Of a DNA stretch of 34,616 bases, positions 27,835 to 34,616 are shown in pieces. This DNA comes from JAHDBG01 sp963922685 (GTDB lineage: Bacteria > Pseudomonadota > Gammaproteobacteria > Chromatiales > Chromatiaceae): NCBI GenBank assembly GCA_963922685.1, contig CAWUJM010000017.1:1-34616 (forward strand). Direction: 5' to 3'. Position 1 is the stretch's first letter; the number at the start of each line of letters is the position of its first letter. The translations under genes and the position numbers were made by a program. A model generated the notes under the pieces. It was not told the origin of the DNA and made no database searches. It saw only the letters and a program-made list of their open reading frames with translations.

Positions 27835-28764
27835 TTATGACTCCAGCCAGGTTAACCAGTGCTGATGCGCTGTACTGCGCCCATGCACCACATCAAAATA
27901 GCGTGTCTGTAACTGTTCAGTCACCGGCCCGCGCCCACCGCTACCAATTGTCCGCCCATCCACTTCCCGCACCGGCGTGACCTCAGCAGCAGTACCGGTA
28001 AAAAATACTTCATCAGCGATATAGACTTCATCACGCGTGATCCGTTTTTCAATTACCGGATAGCCTGCTTCCTGTGCCAGCTGCAGCACCGTTCTGCGCG
28101 TAATGCCATCCAGAGCCGACGTCAGATCCGGCGTAAAAATCACCCCGTCACGCACAATAAACACATTCTCGCCTGACCCTTCCATCACAAAGCCATGCGC
28201 ATCCAGCAGCAGTGCTTCGTCATAGCCGGTATCCAGTGCCTCTTTCAGTGCCAGCATGGAATTCATATAGTTACCATTCGCCTTCGCCCGACACATGGTT
28301 GCATTCACATGATGCCGGGTAAAGGAAGACACCCGCACCCGAATCCCCCGGGTCATATTTTCTTCGCCCAGATAGGAACCCCATTCCCAGGCGGCCACAA
28401 TCGTATGGACCTGCAGATTATCCGCACGTAATCCCATGCCTTCGGCACCATAAAACAACATCGGTCGGAAATACGCTGTCTGCAGCCCGTTTGCACGCAT
28501 CACCGCTTGATGTGCAGTATTCATCTCAGTCTGAGAATAAGGTGCCTGCATGCCTAAGATGTGCGCCGAATCAAACAACCGCCGGGTATGCTCAGCCAGC
28601 CGGAAGATCGCCGGCCCCTGTGCCGTCGCATAGGCCCGCACACCTTCAAACACGCCCATGCCGTAATGTAACGTATGAGTCAGCACGTGCGTCTTCGCCG
28701 CACGCCAGTCCACTAAGTCGCCATCAAACCAGATCAGGCCATCACGCTCTGCCATTGACTGCAT
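27835..28764 (-). CDS. ilvE: Branched-chain amino acid aminotransferase
   Basis: IlvE is a fold-type IV PLP enzyme that makes the last step of leucine, isoleucine and valine synthesis by transferring the amino group of glutamate. PLP lysine is K161 in CRAKANGNYMNS. Other family blocks are HYGMGVFEGVRAY near the start, GYDEALLLDAHGFVMEGSGE and the TSALDGITRRTVLQLA and TAAEVTPVREVDGR segments. Length 309 matches the family. The ATG at 28764 has GGAG 7 bases before it. The gene is divergent from nuoG; the 684-base gap is filled by repeat copies R3 and R4 and the REP pair. Confidence 0.95.
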   Translation of the reverse strand: MQSMAERDGLIWFDGDLVDWRAAKTHVLTHTLHYGMGVFEGVRAYATAQGPAIFRLAEHTRRLFDSAHILGMQAPYSQTEMNTAHQAVMRANGLQTAYFRPMLFYGAEGMGLRADNLQVHTIVAAWEWGSYLGEENMTRGIRVRVSSFTRHHVNATMCRAKANGNYMNSMLALKEALDTGYDEALLLDAHGFVMEGSGENVFIVRDGVIFTPDLTSALDGITRRTVLQLAQEAGYPVIEKRITRDEVYIADEVFFTGTAAEVTPVREVDGRTIGSGGRGPVTEQLQTRYFDVVHGRSTAHQHWLTWLES

Positions 28765-28852
28765 TACCAGACTCCATGAATCACCAGGGGCATCTCAACA
28801 GACCGCACATAATACTTTATACTACCCCGCTGGCAAACACCGCCTGACTTCC

Positions 28853-29090
28853 GGGTGCGACAAACTGATGTGGCTTAGTACAACCACAGCCATGCAGCTT
28901 AATCTGGTGCCAGATTCAGTGTCAGGCATGACCCGAGTCTGTTCCCCGAGGTACGCCATGAACCCATCCGTGGGGGCTCGGCTGCGGCCATCCATGGCCG
29001 CAGACCCCCTCGGGGAACAAACTCGGGCCATACTTCTTCAAGCACGGTGTTGCAACCACCTGTGTCACTATTTTCAAGTTAGGTGCCACC
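28853..29090 (-). repeat. Repeat element copy R3 (reverse orientation)
   Basis: A complete copy of about 238 bp in reverse orientation. The right-end motif GGGTGCGACAAACTGATGTG lies at 28853-28872, and the left end finishes with the ACTATTTTCAAGTTAGGTG region near 29066-29090. Arms 28927-28951 and 29008-29032 pair at 22 of 25 positions. In this copy the conserved box reads CCCCGAGG and its partner CCTCGGGG, against CTCCGAGG/CCTCGGAG in the other copies, a compensated change. The inner stem is CTGCGGCC/GGCCGCAG with loop ATCCAT. Confidence 0.85.
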
Positions 29091-29137
29091 GGTATCCGGC
29101 GTCTGTTTACGATGCTGGCGAACACGCTATCATTATC

Positions 29138-29170
29138 ATTCTGCGCGCAGCAAAGCTGCAGTCGCAGAAT
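29138..29170. repeat. REP-like hairpin 1
   Basis: ATTCTGCG (29138-29145) pairs with CGCAGAAT (29163-29170), with an inner CAGC-AAA-GCTG stem. It resembles the second hairpin in inverted orientation (TCATTCTGCGCG against TCATTCCGCGCG on the opposite strand). Together they form a BIME-like unit. Confidence 0.6.
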
Positions 29171-29203
29171 CTACCTGATCTGCCACTAACTCTACCCAGA
29201 TGG

Positions 29204-29225
29204 ATTCCGCAGCTTCGCGCGGAAT
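29204..29225. repeat. REP-like hairpin 2
   Basis: ATTCCGC (29204-29210) pairs with GCGGAAT (29219-29225) in GGATTCCGCAGCTTCGCGCG. The form GGATTCCGC...GCGGAATGAC is the common proteobacterial REP type. It is opposite in orientation to hairpin 1, 33 bases away. Confidence 0.6.
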
Positions 29226-29240
29226 GACGCAGTGTCGTCC

Positions 29241-29422
29241 TGAAAGCAGCCACGCAGGTGGTTGTGCCACTTCACTGCAAGACGTTATCCGGTCATGGCT
29301 CTCCGAGGGCGTCTGCGGCCCGGACGGCCGCAGCCGAGCCCCCACGGATGGGTTCATGGCGTACCTCGGAGAGCCATGACCGGATAACGCTGGCACTGAG
29401 ATCACCACATCAGTTTGAATCG
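29241..29422 (+). repeat. Repeat element copy R4, upstream of nuoG
   Basis: Copy in the same orientation as R2. Its left end reads TGAAAGCAGCCACGCAGGTG and its right end CACCACATCAGTTTGAATCG finishes at 29422, 32 bases before the nuoG start. Arms 29283-29308 and 29364-29389 pair perfectly (26 of 26), but their outer sequence (CGTTATCCGGTCATGG) is unlike that of R2 (AGCGATACCCGGGTCTG). Confidence 0.85.
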
Positions 29423-29454
29423 TTTCAGCATAACGTTCCCCGGAAGAAATGCCC

Positions 29455-31782
29455 ATGGCAACCCCGCAATCCATCACGCTTCAGGTCGACGGCCAGACCC
29501 TCACCGCCCGACCCGGCCAGATGCTGATTGAAGTGACTGATCAGGCCGGCCTGAATGTGCCCCGTTTCTGTTATCACCAGCACCTTTCCGTCGCAGCCAA
29601 CTGCCGGATGTGCCTGGTTGAAGTAAAAGGTGCCCCCAAACCACTACCCGCCTGCGCTACACCCTGCACTGACGGCATGGAAGTCGCAACACAATCTGTC
29701 CTGGCACGTGAAGCCCAGCAGGGGACGATGGAGTTTCTGCTGATCAATCATCCACTGGATTGCCCGATCTGCGATCAGGGCGGTGAATGCGAGCTGCAGG
29801 ATATCGCGATGGGCTACGGCAGTGATGTCTCCCGCTACACTGAGCGCAAACGGGTGGTGCAGGATGAGAATATTGGCAGCCTGATCGCAACCGATATGAC
29901 TCGCTGCATCCACTGCACCCGTTGCGTTCGCTTCGGCAGCGAAATCGCCGGACTACGCGAACTGGGCGCGACCGGACGCGGCGAACATATGCGCATCGGC
30001 ACCTACATAGCACAGAGTGTTGCCTCCGAACTATCCGGCAATGTCATTGACCTGTGCCCGGTCGGTGCTCTGACCTCAAAACCCTACCGCTACACCGCAC
30101 GTTCCTGGGAATTACACCAGGCTGAAACGATCGCACCGCATGATGGCGTCGGCAGCAGTCTGTATCTGCACCTGCGCCGCAACCAGATCATGCGGGTGGT
30201 GCCAAAAGAAAATCCGGACTGTCACCAGACCTGGATCTCAGACCGGGACCGGTTCGCCTATACCGGCATTGACCACCCGGACCGCCTGACACACCCCCTG
30301 ATTCGCGAAGATGGCACACTGCGGACCGCCAGCTGGCCAGAGGCCCTGAAACAGGCTGCTGACCTGATCCAGGCAACCCGGGCCGAACGACTCGGGCTGC
30401 TCGCTTCACCCAACGCGACGCTGGAAGAATACTATCTGAGTCAGCAACTGATGACCGGACTCGGCAGCCGGAATATTGATCACCGGTTACGTCAGGTTGA
30501 TTTTCGTGACGATGCACTAAACCCACCCTACCCTTGGCTGGGCTGCCGGATTGCAGAACTGGAACAGAACGACATCACCCTGCTGATCGGATCCTGGCTG
30601 CGCAAAGACCAACCCCTGCTGAATCATCGCGTACATCAATCAGTCCGTTCTGGCGGACAGGTGATCGTTGTGAACCCGGTGGACTACGACCACAATTATC
30701 CGCTCACGCTCAACTTTGTCGTGTCACCGGCACAGATGGTCTGTGAACTGTCGGGTATCGCCCAGGCCCTAGGGGCCGACACCGAAGGCTTGTCTGCCAT
30801 AGTGACCAAAGCACACCAGCAGGCAGCGGAACAACTCAGAATTGCGCAACACGGCAGCATCATCCTCGGCACAGCAGCACAGATGCATCCGGATTATGCC
30901 TTACTGCGGCGACTGGCGGCACACATCGCACAGGCAGCCGACCTGACCTGGGGCAACGTTGGCTTTGGCTGCAACGATCTGGGGGCCTGGATAGCCGGCG
31001 CCATACCAAACGGTCATGCTGAAACTACCGGACAGCATGCTGCACAGATGCAGCAGGGCGGCTGCGATACGCTGATCCTGCTCGGGCTGGAGCCGGAAGC
31101 AGATGTCGCTGACCCGCAACAAACCACACAGGCACTGACACAGGCCAGAGTCGTTGCACTCAGTGCCTATCGCAGCCCACTGCTGGAACAGACAGCCGAT
31201 GTCATTCTACCCATCGGCGTTGCAACCGAGACCTCCGGCAGTTTTATCAACCTGCAGGGCGACAGACAAAGCTTCGCCGGGGCCGCACCACCGCCAGGCG
31301 AAGCACGCCCCGGCTGGAAGGTACTGCGTGTACTGGGCAATACCCTGAAACTGGCTGATTTTGATTATACGGACAGTACCCACATCCGCGATGCCGCCCT
31401 GCAACACCATACAACACGCCTGCCAGACAATTGTCTCGGGCCGGATCGGGCTGCACTACAGCCACAAGCCACCGCTCACAACTGGCAACGGATCGGCGGC
31501 GTGCCCATCTACGCAACTGACGCGATCGTGCGCCGTGCGGCGCCGCTACAAGCAACGCCGGATGCCTGGAACGACACGGCCCGCCTGAATCCACGTATGC
31601 TGGCCGAACACAACCTCAACACAGGTTCTGCCGTTCGTCTGACGCAGGGCGAACACAGCATCACACTCGCCGTATGCAGCGATGCACGAGTACCGGACGG
31701 CTGTGTCTGGTATCCGACCGGATTGCCGGGCAGCACACAACTGGGTGCCGGCTTTGCTCACATCAGCCTGGAGTCCGCCTGA
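29455..31782 (+). CDS. nuoG: NADH-quinone oxidoreductase subunit G
   Basis: NuoG is the iron-sulfur subunit in the peripheral arm of respiratory complex I. From the first Met (29449) cysteines C41, C52, C55 and C69 form the 2Fe-2S N1b site. HPLDCPICDQGGECELQD gives the His/Cys N5 site, and CIHCTRCVRFG with DLCPVGAL gives a 4Fe-4S site. The molybdopterin-oxidoreductase-like remainder has no extra CxxC (N7) motif. The ATG at 29455 has GGAAG 8 bases upstream and is preferred over the ATG at 29449. Its stop overlaps the start of nuoH. nuoF is not upstream; the repeat R4 is there instead. Confidence 0.95.
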   Translation: MATPQSITLQVDGQTLTARPGQMLIEVTDQAGLNVPRFCYHQHLSVAANCRMCLVEVKGAPKPLPACATPCTDGMEVATQSVLAREAQQGTMEFLLINHPLDCPICDQGGECELQDIAMGYGSDVSRYTERKRVVQDENIGSLIATDMTRCIHCTRCVRFGSEIAGLRELGATGRGEHMRIGTYIAQSVASELSGNVIDLCPVGALTSKPYRYTARSWELHQAETIAPHDGVGSSLYLHLRRNQIMRVVPKENPDCHQTWISDRDRFAYTGIDHPDRLTHPLIREDGTLRTASWPEALKQAADLIQATRAERLGLLASPNATLEEYYLSQQLMTGLGSRNIDHRLRQVDFRDDALNPPYPWLGCRIAELEQNDITLLIGSWLRKDQPLLNHRVHQSVRSGGQVIVVNPVDYDHNYPLTLNFVVSPAQMVCELSGIAQALGADTEGLSAIVTKAHQQAAEQLRIAQHGSIILGTAAQMHPDYALLRRLAAHIAQAADLTWGNVGFGCNDLGAWIAGAIPNGHAETTGQHAAQMQQGGCDTLILLGLEPEADVADPQQTTQALTQARVVALSAYRSPLLEQTADVILPIGVATETSGSFINLQGDRQSFAGAAPPPGEARPGWKVLRVLGNTLKLADFDYTDSTHIRDAALQHHTTRLPDNCLGPDRAALQPQATAHNWQRIGGVPIYATDAIVRRAAPLQATPDAWNDTARLNPRMLAEHNLNTGSAVRLTQGEHSITLAVCSDARVPDGCVWYPTGLPGSTQLGAGFAHISLESA

Positions 31783-32816
31783 TGGAATACCTGCAAGCCT
31801 TCTGGGCGGACCTGCCGGTTGTCGTGCAGATCCTGCTGAAGATCGCCGCAATTATGCTGCCACTGATGATCACAGTGGCCTATTACACCTATGCCGAACG
31901 CAAAGTGATCGGGCATATGCAGGCACGGATGGGGCCGAACCGGGTGGGTTTATTCGGCTTCCGGCTACTCGGGCTGGGCCAGCCGATCGCAGATGCAGTC
32001 AAGCTGATGTTCAAGGAAATCGTCATACCCAGTGGCGCGAACAAGCTGTTGTTTCTGATCGCGCCTCTCCTGTCAATCGGCCCGGCACTCGCAGCCTGGG
32101 CAGTCTTTCCGTTTGATGCGGGTCTGGTACTCGCCGATATCAACGCCGGACTGTTGTACATCCTGGCACTGACCTCACTCGGCGTATATGGCATCATCAT
32201 CGCCGGCTGGGCATCCAACTCAAAATATGCGCTGCTGGGTGCGATGCGTTCTGCCGCGCAGATAGTCGCATACGAGATCGCGATGGGCTTTGCGCTGGTC
32301 GGGGTACTGGTAGCCGCCGGCAGCCTGAATCTGGGTGAGATCGTCGCAGCACAACAAGGCAGCCTGCTCAACTGGTACTGGCTGCCGTTACTGCCCCTGT
32401 TCGTGATTTATTTCATATCCGGTGTAGCGGAAACCAATCGGGCACCATTTGATGTCGCTGAAGGCGAATCTGAGATTGTTGCCGGCTTTCATGTCGAATA
32501 TTCCGGCATGACTTTCGCCGTATTCTTTCTGGCCGAATACGCGAACATGATCCTGATCTCGGCCCTGACCGCGCTGATGTTTCTCGGCGGCTGGTTATCG
32601 CCCTTTCAGGGTACGCCACTGGCAGGCTGGTTTGCCTGGGTACCGGGCATCTTCTGGTTTCTGATGAAGACCGGCTTTTTTATGTTCTGCTTTTTGTGGT
32701 TTCGCGCCACCTTCCCGCGTTACCGTTATGACCAGATCATGCGCCTGGGCTGGAAGGTGTTTATCCCGATCACCATTGTATGGATCGTGCTGATCGCCTG
32801 GCTGAAGGTGGCATAA
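31782..32816 (+). CDS. nuoH: NADH-quinone oxidoreductase subunit H
   Basis: NuoH is the membrane subunit that, with the peripheral arm, forms the quinone-binding cavity of complex I. It is a 344-residue protein with about eight membrane helices. Conserved blocks are AYYTYAERKVIGHMQARMGP, NRVGLFGF, and SGVAETNRAPFDVAEGESEI with the acidic loop at the quinone entrance. Near the C terminus, WFRATFPRYRYDQIMRLGWK is also diagnostic. The ATG overlaps the nuoG stop (TGATG). The frame is open further upstream to 31674, but this only shadows nuoG. Confidence 0.97.
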   Translation: MEYLQAFWADLPVVVQILLKIAAIMLPLMITVAYYTYAERKVIGHMQARMGPNRVGLFGFRLLGLGQPIADAVKLMFKEIVIPSGANKLLFLIAPLLSIGPALAAWAVFPFDAGLVLADINAGLLYILALTSLGVYGIIIAGWASNSKYALLGAMRSAAQIVAYEIAMGFALVGVLVAAGSLNLGEIVAAQQGSLLNWYWLPLLPLFVIYFISGVAETNRAPFDVAEGESEIVAGFHVEYSGMTFAVFFLAEYANMILISALTALMFLGGWLSPFQGTPLAGWFAWVPGIFWFLMKTGFFMFCFLWFRATFPRYRYDQIMRLGWKVFIPITIVWIVLIAWLKVA

Positions 32817-32831
32817 GCCAAAGAAATCTAT

Positions 32832-33320
32832 ATGAACACCATCATCAATTACCTGCGCAGCCTGTTTTTATTTGAGCTGTTGCGCGGACTTGGCCTGACC
32901 GTCCGATACCTCTGGCGCAAGCCCTTCACGCTGGAATACCCGGAAGAAAAGGCACCCGTCTCACCACGCTTTCGCGGCCTGCATGCACTGCGCCGTTATC
33001 CGAATGGAGAAGAACGCTGCATCGCCTGCAAACTGTGTGAGGCCGTCTGCCCGGCACTGGCGATCACGATAGAAGCCGAACCACGTGATGACGGCTCGCG
33101 TCGCACCACCCGCTATGATATCGACCTGTTTAAATGTATCTATTGCGGCTTTTGCGAAGAATCCTGCCCGGTTGATTCGATCGTGGAAACCCGTATGTAC
33201 GAGTACCACTTTGAACAACGTGGTGAACAGATCATGACCAAACAAAAATTACTGGAGATCGGTGATCAATACGAACAACAGATCGCGGCTGATCGACAGG
33301 CACAAGCTACGGTACGCTGA
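32832..33320 (+). CDS. nuoI: NADH-quinone oxidoreductase subunit I
   Basis: NuoI carries two 4Fe-4S clusters (N6a and N6b) that pass electrons to the final cluster of complex I. The motifs CIACKLCEAVCPA and CIYCGFCEESCPV are both complete, each with the distal cysteine. Length 162 is normal. It follows nuoH after 15 bases. It is the last nuo gene here: nuoJ does not follow. The end of nuoI overlaps the end of convergent folK by 14 bases. Confidence 0.97.
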   Translation: MNTIINYLRSLFLFELLRGLGLTVRYLWRKPFTLEYPEEKAPVSPRFRGLHALRRYPNGEERCIACKLCEAVCPALAITIEAEPRDDGSRRTTRYDIDLFKCIYCGFCEESCPVDSIVETRMYEYHFEQRGEQIMTKQKLLEIGDQYEQQIAADRQAQATVR

Positions 33321-33798
33321 CTAAATCCATTGGTGGGCACTGCGCCAGCAATGCACTGACCGGGCCGAGACCCACGACAACAAGATCCGGTGCTATTGCC
33401 AGCAACGGCTGCAACACAAACCGCCGCTGAGTCAGTTGCGGATGCGGTACGATCAGACGCTCTGTCTGAATCACCTGATCACCCAGCAGTAACAGATCAA
33501 GATCCAGCGTACGCGGTCCCCAGTGACGGATACGCCTGCGATGATGTACCTGCTCCAGCTCCTGCAGCGCATCCAGCAAGGCTTCCGCAGACAAGGTCGT
33601 GTGTATACAGGCGACCGCATTGATATAGTCCGGCTGATCCGCCGGACCAACCGGCGGGGAGCGATATAACCCCGATTCTGCCACCATCCGGATGGCCGGC
33701 AAGTCTGCCAGCTCGTCAAACGCAGTCTGCACCTGCTGTATCGGATCGTCCAGATTACTGCCTAATCCGATATAGGCCACTTCAGTCTGTTGCGACAT
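33307..33798 (-). CDS. folK: 2-amino-4-hydroxy-6-hydroxymethyldihydropteridine pyrophosphokinase
   Basis: HPPK transfers pyrophosphate from ATP to the pterin alcohol in folate synthesis. The ATG at 33798 gives MSQQTEVAYIGLGSNLDDP, the expected start. Other markers are SGLYRSPPVGPADQPDYINA and HWGPRTLDLDLLLLG, which carries the conserved D-x-D magnesium ligands. The closing HPQLTQRRFVLQPLLAIAPD block is also typical. Its length of 163 residues is normal. It overlaps the gene 33782-34468 by 17 bases on the same strand, so the two are probably one transcript. panB/panC or pcnB, common neighbours, are absent. Confidence 0.95.
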   Translation of the reverse strand: MSQQTEVAYIGLGSNLDDPIQQVQTAFDELADLPAIRMVAESGLYRSPPVGPADQPDYINAVACIHTTLSAEALLDALQELEQVHHRRRIRHWGPRTLDLDLLLLGDQVIQTERLIVPHPQLTQRRFVLQPLLAIAPDLVVVGLGPVSALLAQCPPMDLVSVP

Positions 33799-34468
33799 GA
33801 GTTTCAATGATTTCGCCCCGACGTTGTAATATATTGACGCCTTGCGACAGGGCCTGTTTTTTAACCCCATCATGAATATGGAAACAGGCCAGACCCAGAT
33901 GCCGGGTATAATCCTGATATTGTGGAAACAGCCGGGTAAAGTTTTTTGCCTTTTTGTTCATCAACCGGTCAATATCTTCCGGGCTGACATGATATTTCAC
34001 CTCAATCAGATACACCGCTGCACCATTCAGTAGCACAATATCATATTCATCTTCGATATCTCCCTTCTTAGCTGTCAGATTTTTATATACAATATCAAAA
34101 TGGATATCCTGTAATACCGGATTATCTTTCAGGCTGTTGTAATAAAACTCTTCAACTGCAGCACCCTGATTATTCGACATACCACCGTACAGGGCACCGA
34201 GTTTGTCCAGTTTCCTGCCCACTCTGTCAAGCAGAGTATCTGTTTCTGCCAGCTGGACATCGGTTTTAGCCTGCCGCTCACCCAACGAGGCGATCTGCGC
34301 ATCTGTTCTGGCCTGCTGCTCACGCAGTTCAGCCAGCTGCGCATCTGTTCTGTCCGTCTTTTTCAGTAAACCGGCTATCGTTACCTGGTTTTTTGCCTGC
34401 AACCTGTCAGTCTGTTTCTGACTTGCGGCGATACTGGCTAACATCGCCTCTATTTTTTTCAGTTTCAT
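33782..34468 (-). CDS. Coiled-coil protein with PD-(D/E)XK nuclease-like domain
   Basis: The ATG at 34468 has AGGAG 7 bases before it, giving a 228-residue protein; the open frame to 34552 is not needed. The N-terminal third is a long heptad coiled coil with repeating TDAQLAELREQQARTDAQIA-type units. The C-terminal part has GDIEDEYDIVLLNGAAVYLI then EVKYH, the D...ExK core of a PD-(D/E)XK nuclease fold. The type resembles DUF3782-like proteins common in multi-copy in some proteobacteria and cyanobacteria. Function is unknown. It overlaps folK by 17 bases. Its upstream end joins a copy of the dispersed repeat. AT-rich compared with folK and nuo. Confidence 0.7.
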   Translation of the reverse strand: MKLKKIEAMLASIAASQKQTDRLQAKNQVTIAGLLKKTDRTDAQLAELREQQARTDAQIASLGERQAKTDVQLAETDTLLDRVGRKLDKLGALYGGMSNNQGAAVEEFYYNSLKDNPVLQDIHFDIVYKNLTAKKGDIEDEYDIVLLNGAAVYLIEVKYHVSPEDIDRLMNKKAKNFTRLFPQYQDYTRHLGLACFHIHDGVKKQALSQGVNILQRRGEIIETHVATD

Positions 34469-34561
34469 CAATAGACTCCTGTGCAGTCCCGGGAGCGTCT
34501 GACGCGCTGTGTATAATACCCATGCTGCCGGATATCCGGCATCCCGGGACATATCAGACTA

Positions 34562-34616
34562 AGGTGACTTACAAATACACTGATACCGAACAAGTGATCA
34601 GGGGTGCGATTCAAAC
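34562..34616 (-). repeat. Partial repeat element copy R5 at the window end
   Basis: These 55 bases are the exact reverse complement of 8240-8294, from the right-end motif GTTTGAATCGCACCC to GTAAGTCACCT. The remainder of the element lies beyond the window. Confidence 0.85.

Noticed and set aside
31674..31781. N-terminal extension of NuoH
   Set aside because: The stretch shadows nuoG; the ATG at 31782 gives the standard NuoH start.

Overview
The window looks like a chromosomal segment of a gammaproteobacterium. RapA, LptF/LptG, a two-subunit NADPH-type glutamate synthase, complex I genes, TruA and a DctB/DctD-type sigma54 two-component pair all fit that group. Most genes use a GC-moderate, CTG/CAG/CCG-rich codon style. 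Three islands are clearly more AT-rich: 8768-10948, 19137-19918 and 33782-34468. I cannot name genus or species. The last 55 bases are an exact copy of an internal sequence, so the window may end at an assembly break in a repeat.

Layout. 1-1808: an AAA ATPase/PD-(D/E)XK nuclease fusion gene (minus), with the tail of a second, lost copy directly upstream. 1941-5107: response regulator and sensor kinase of DctD/DctB type (minus, overlapping by 4 bases). 5138-8082: truA, lptF and lptG in a tight overlapping run (plus). 8083-8767: a repeat element and a decayed IS5-family transposase. 8768-10948: two AT-rich minus-strand genes, a membrane-anchored glycosidase-like protein and an LPS-kinase-fold protein. 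10980-14306: a fused TRAP transporter permease and hemD (plus). 14466-21647: gltB and gltD, separated by two small AT-rich genes and a repeat element. 21657-23747: a P1B-like cation ATPase that lacks the usual intramembrane CPC motif. 23864-28764 (minus): rapA, a REP-associated tyrosine transposase (RAYT), a CHCC zinc-finger protein and ilvE. 28765-29454: two repeat elements and an inverted pair of REP-like hairpins. 29455-33320: nuoG, nuoH and nuoI alone (plus), followed by convergent folK and a coiled-coil/PD-(D/E)XK gene (minus).

The most distinctive structure is a dispersed repeat of about 180-240 bp, present in four copies plus part of a fifth. Each copy has a conserved hairpin core inside long inverted arms. 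The arm sequence differs from copy to copy, yet the two arms of one copy match each other (26/26, 26/27 and 22/25 paired positions in three copies). The fourth copy is a mosaic whose arms no longer match. Copies lie just upstream of gltD, between ilvE and nuoG, and just after lptG, so they sit where operons have been split or bounded. The rearranged operons (gltB/gltD split, nuoGHI without the rest of nuo, hemD without hemC) together with the IS5, RAYT and REP traces point to a genome shaped by small repeat-driven rearrangements.
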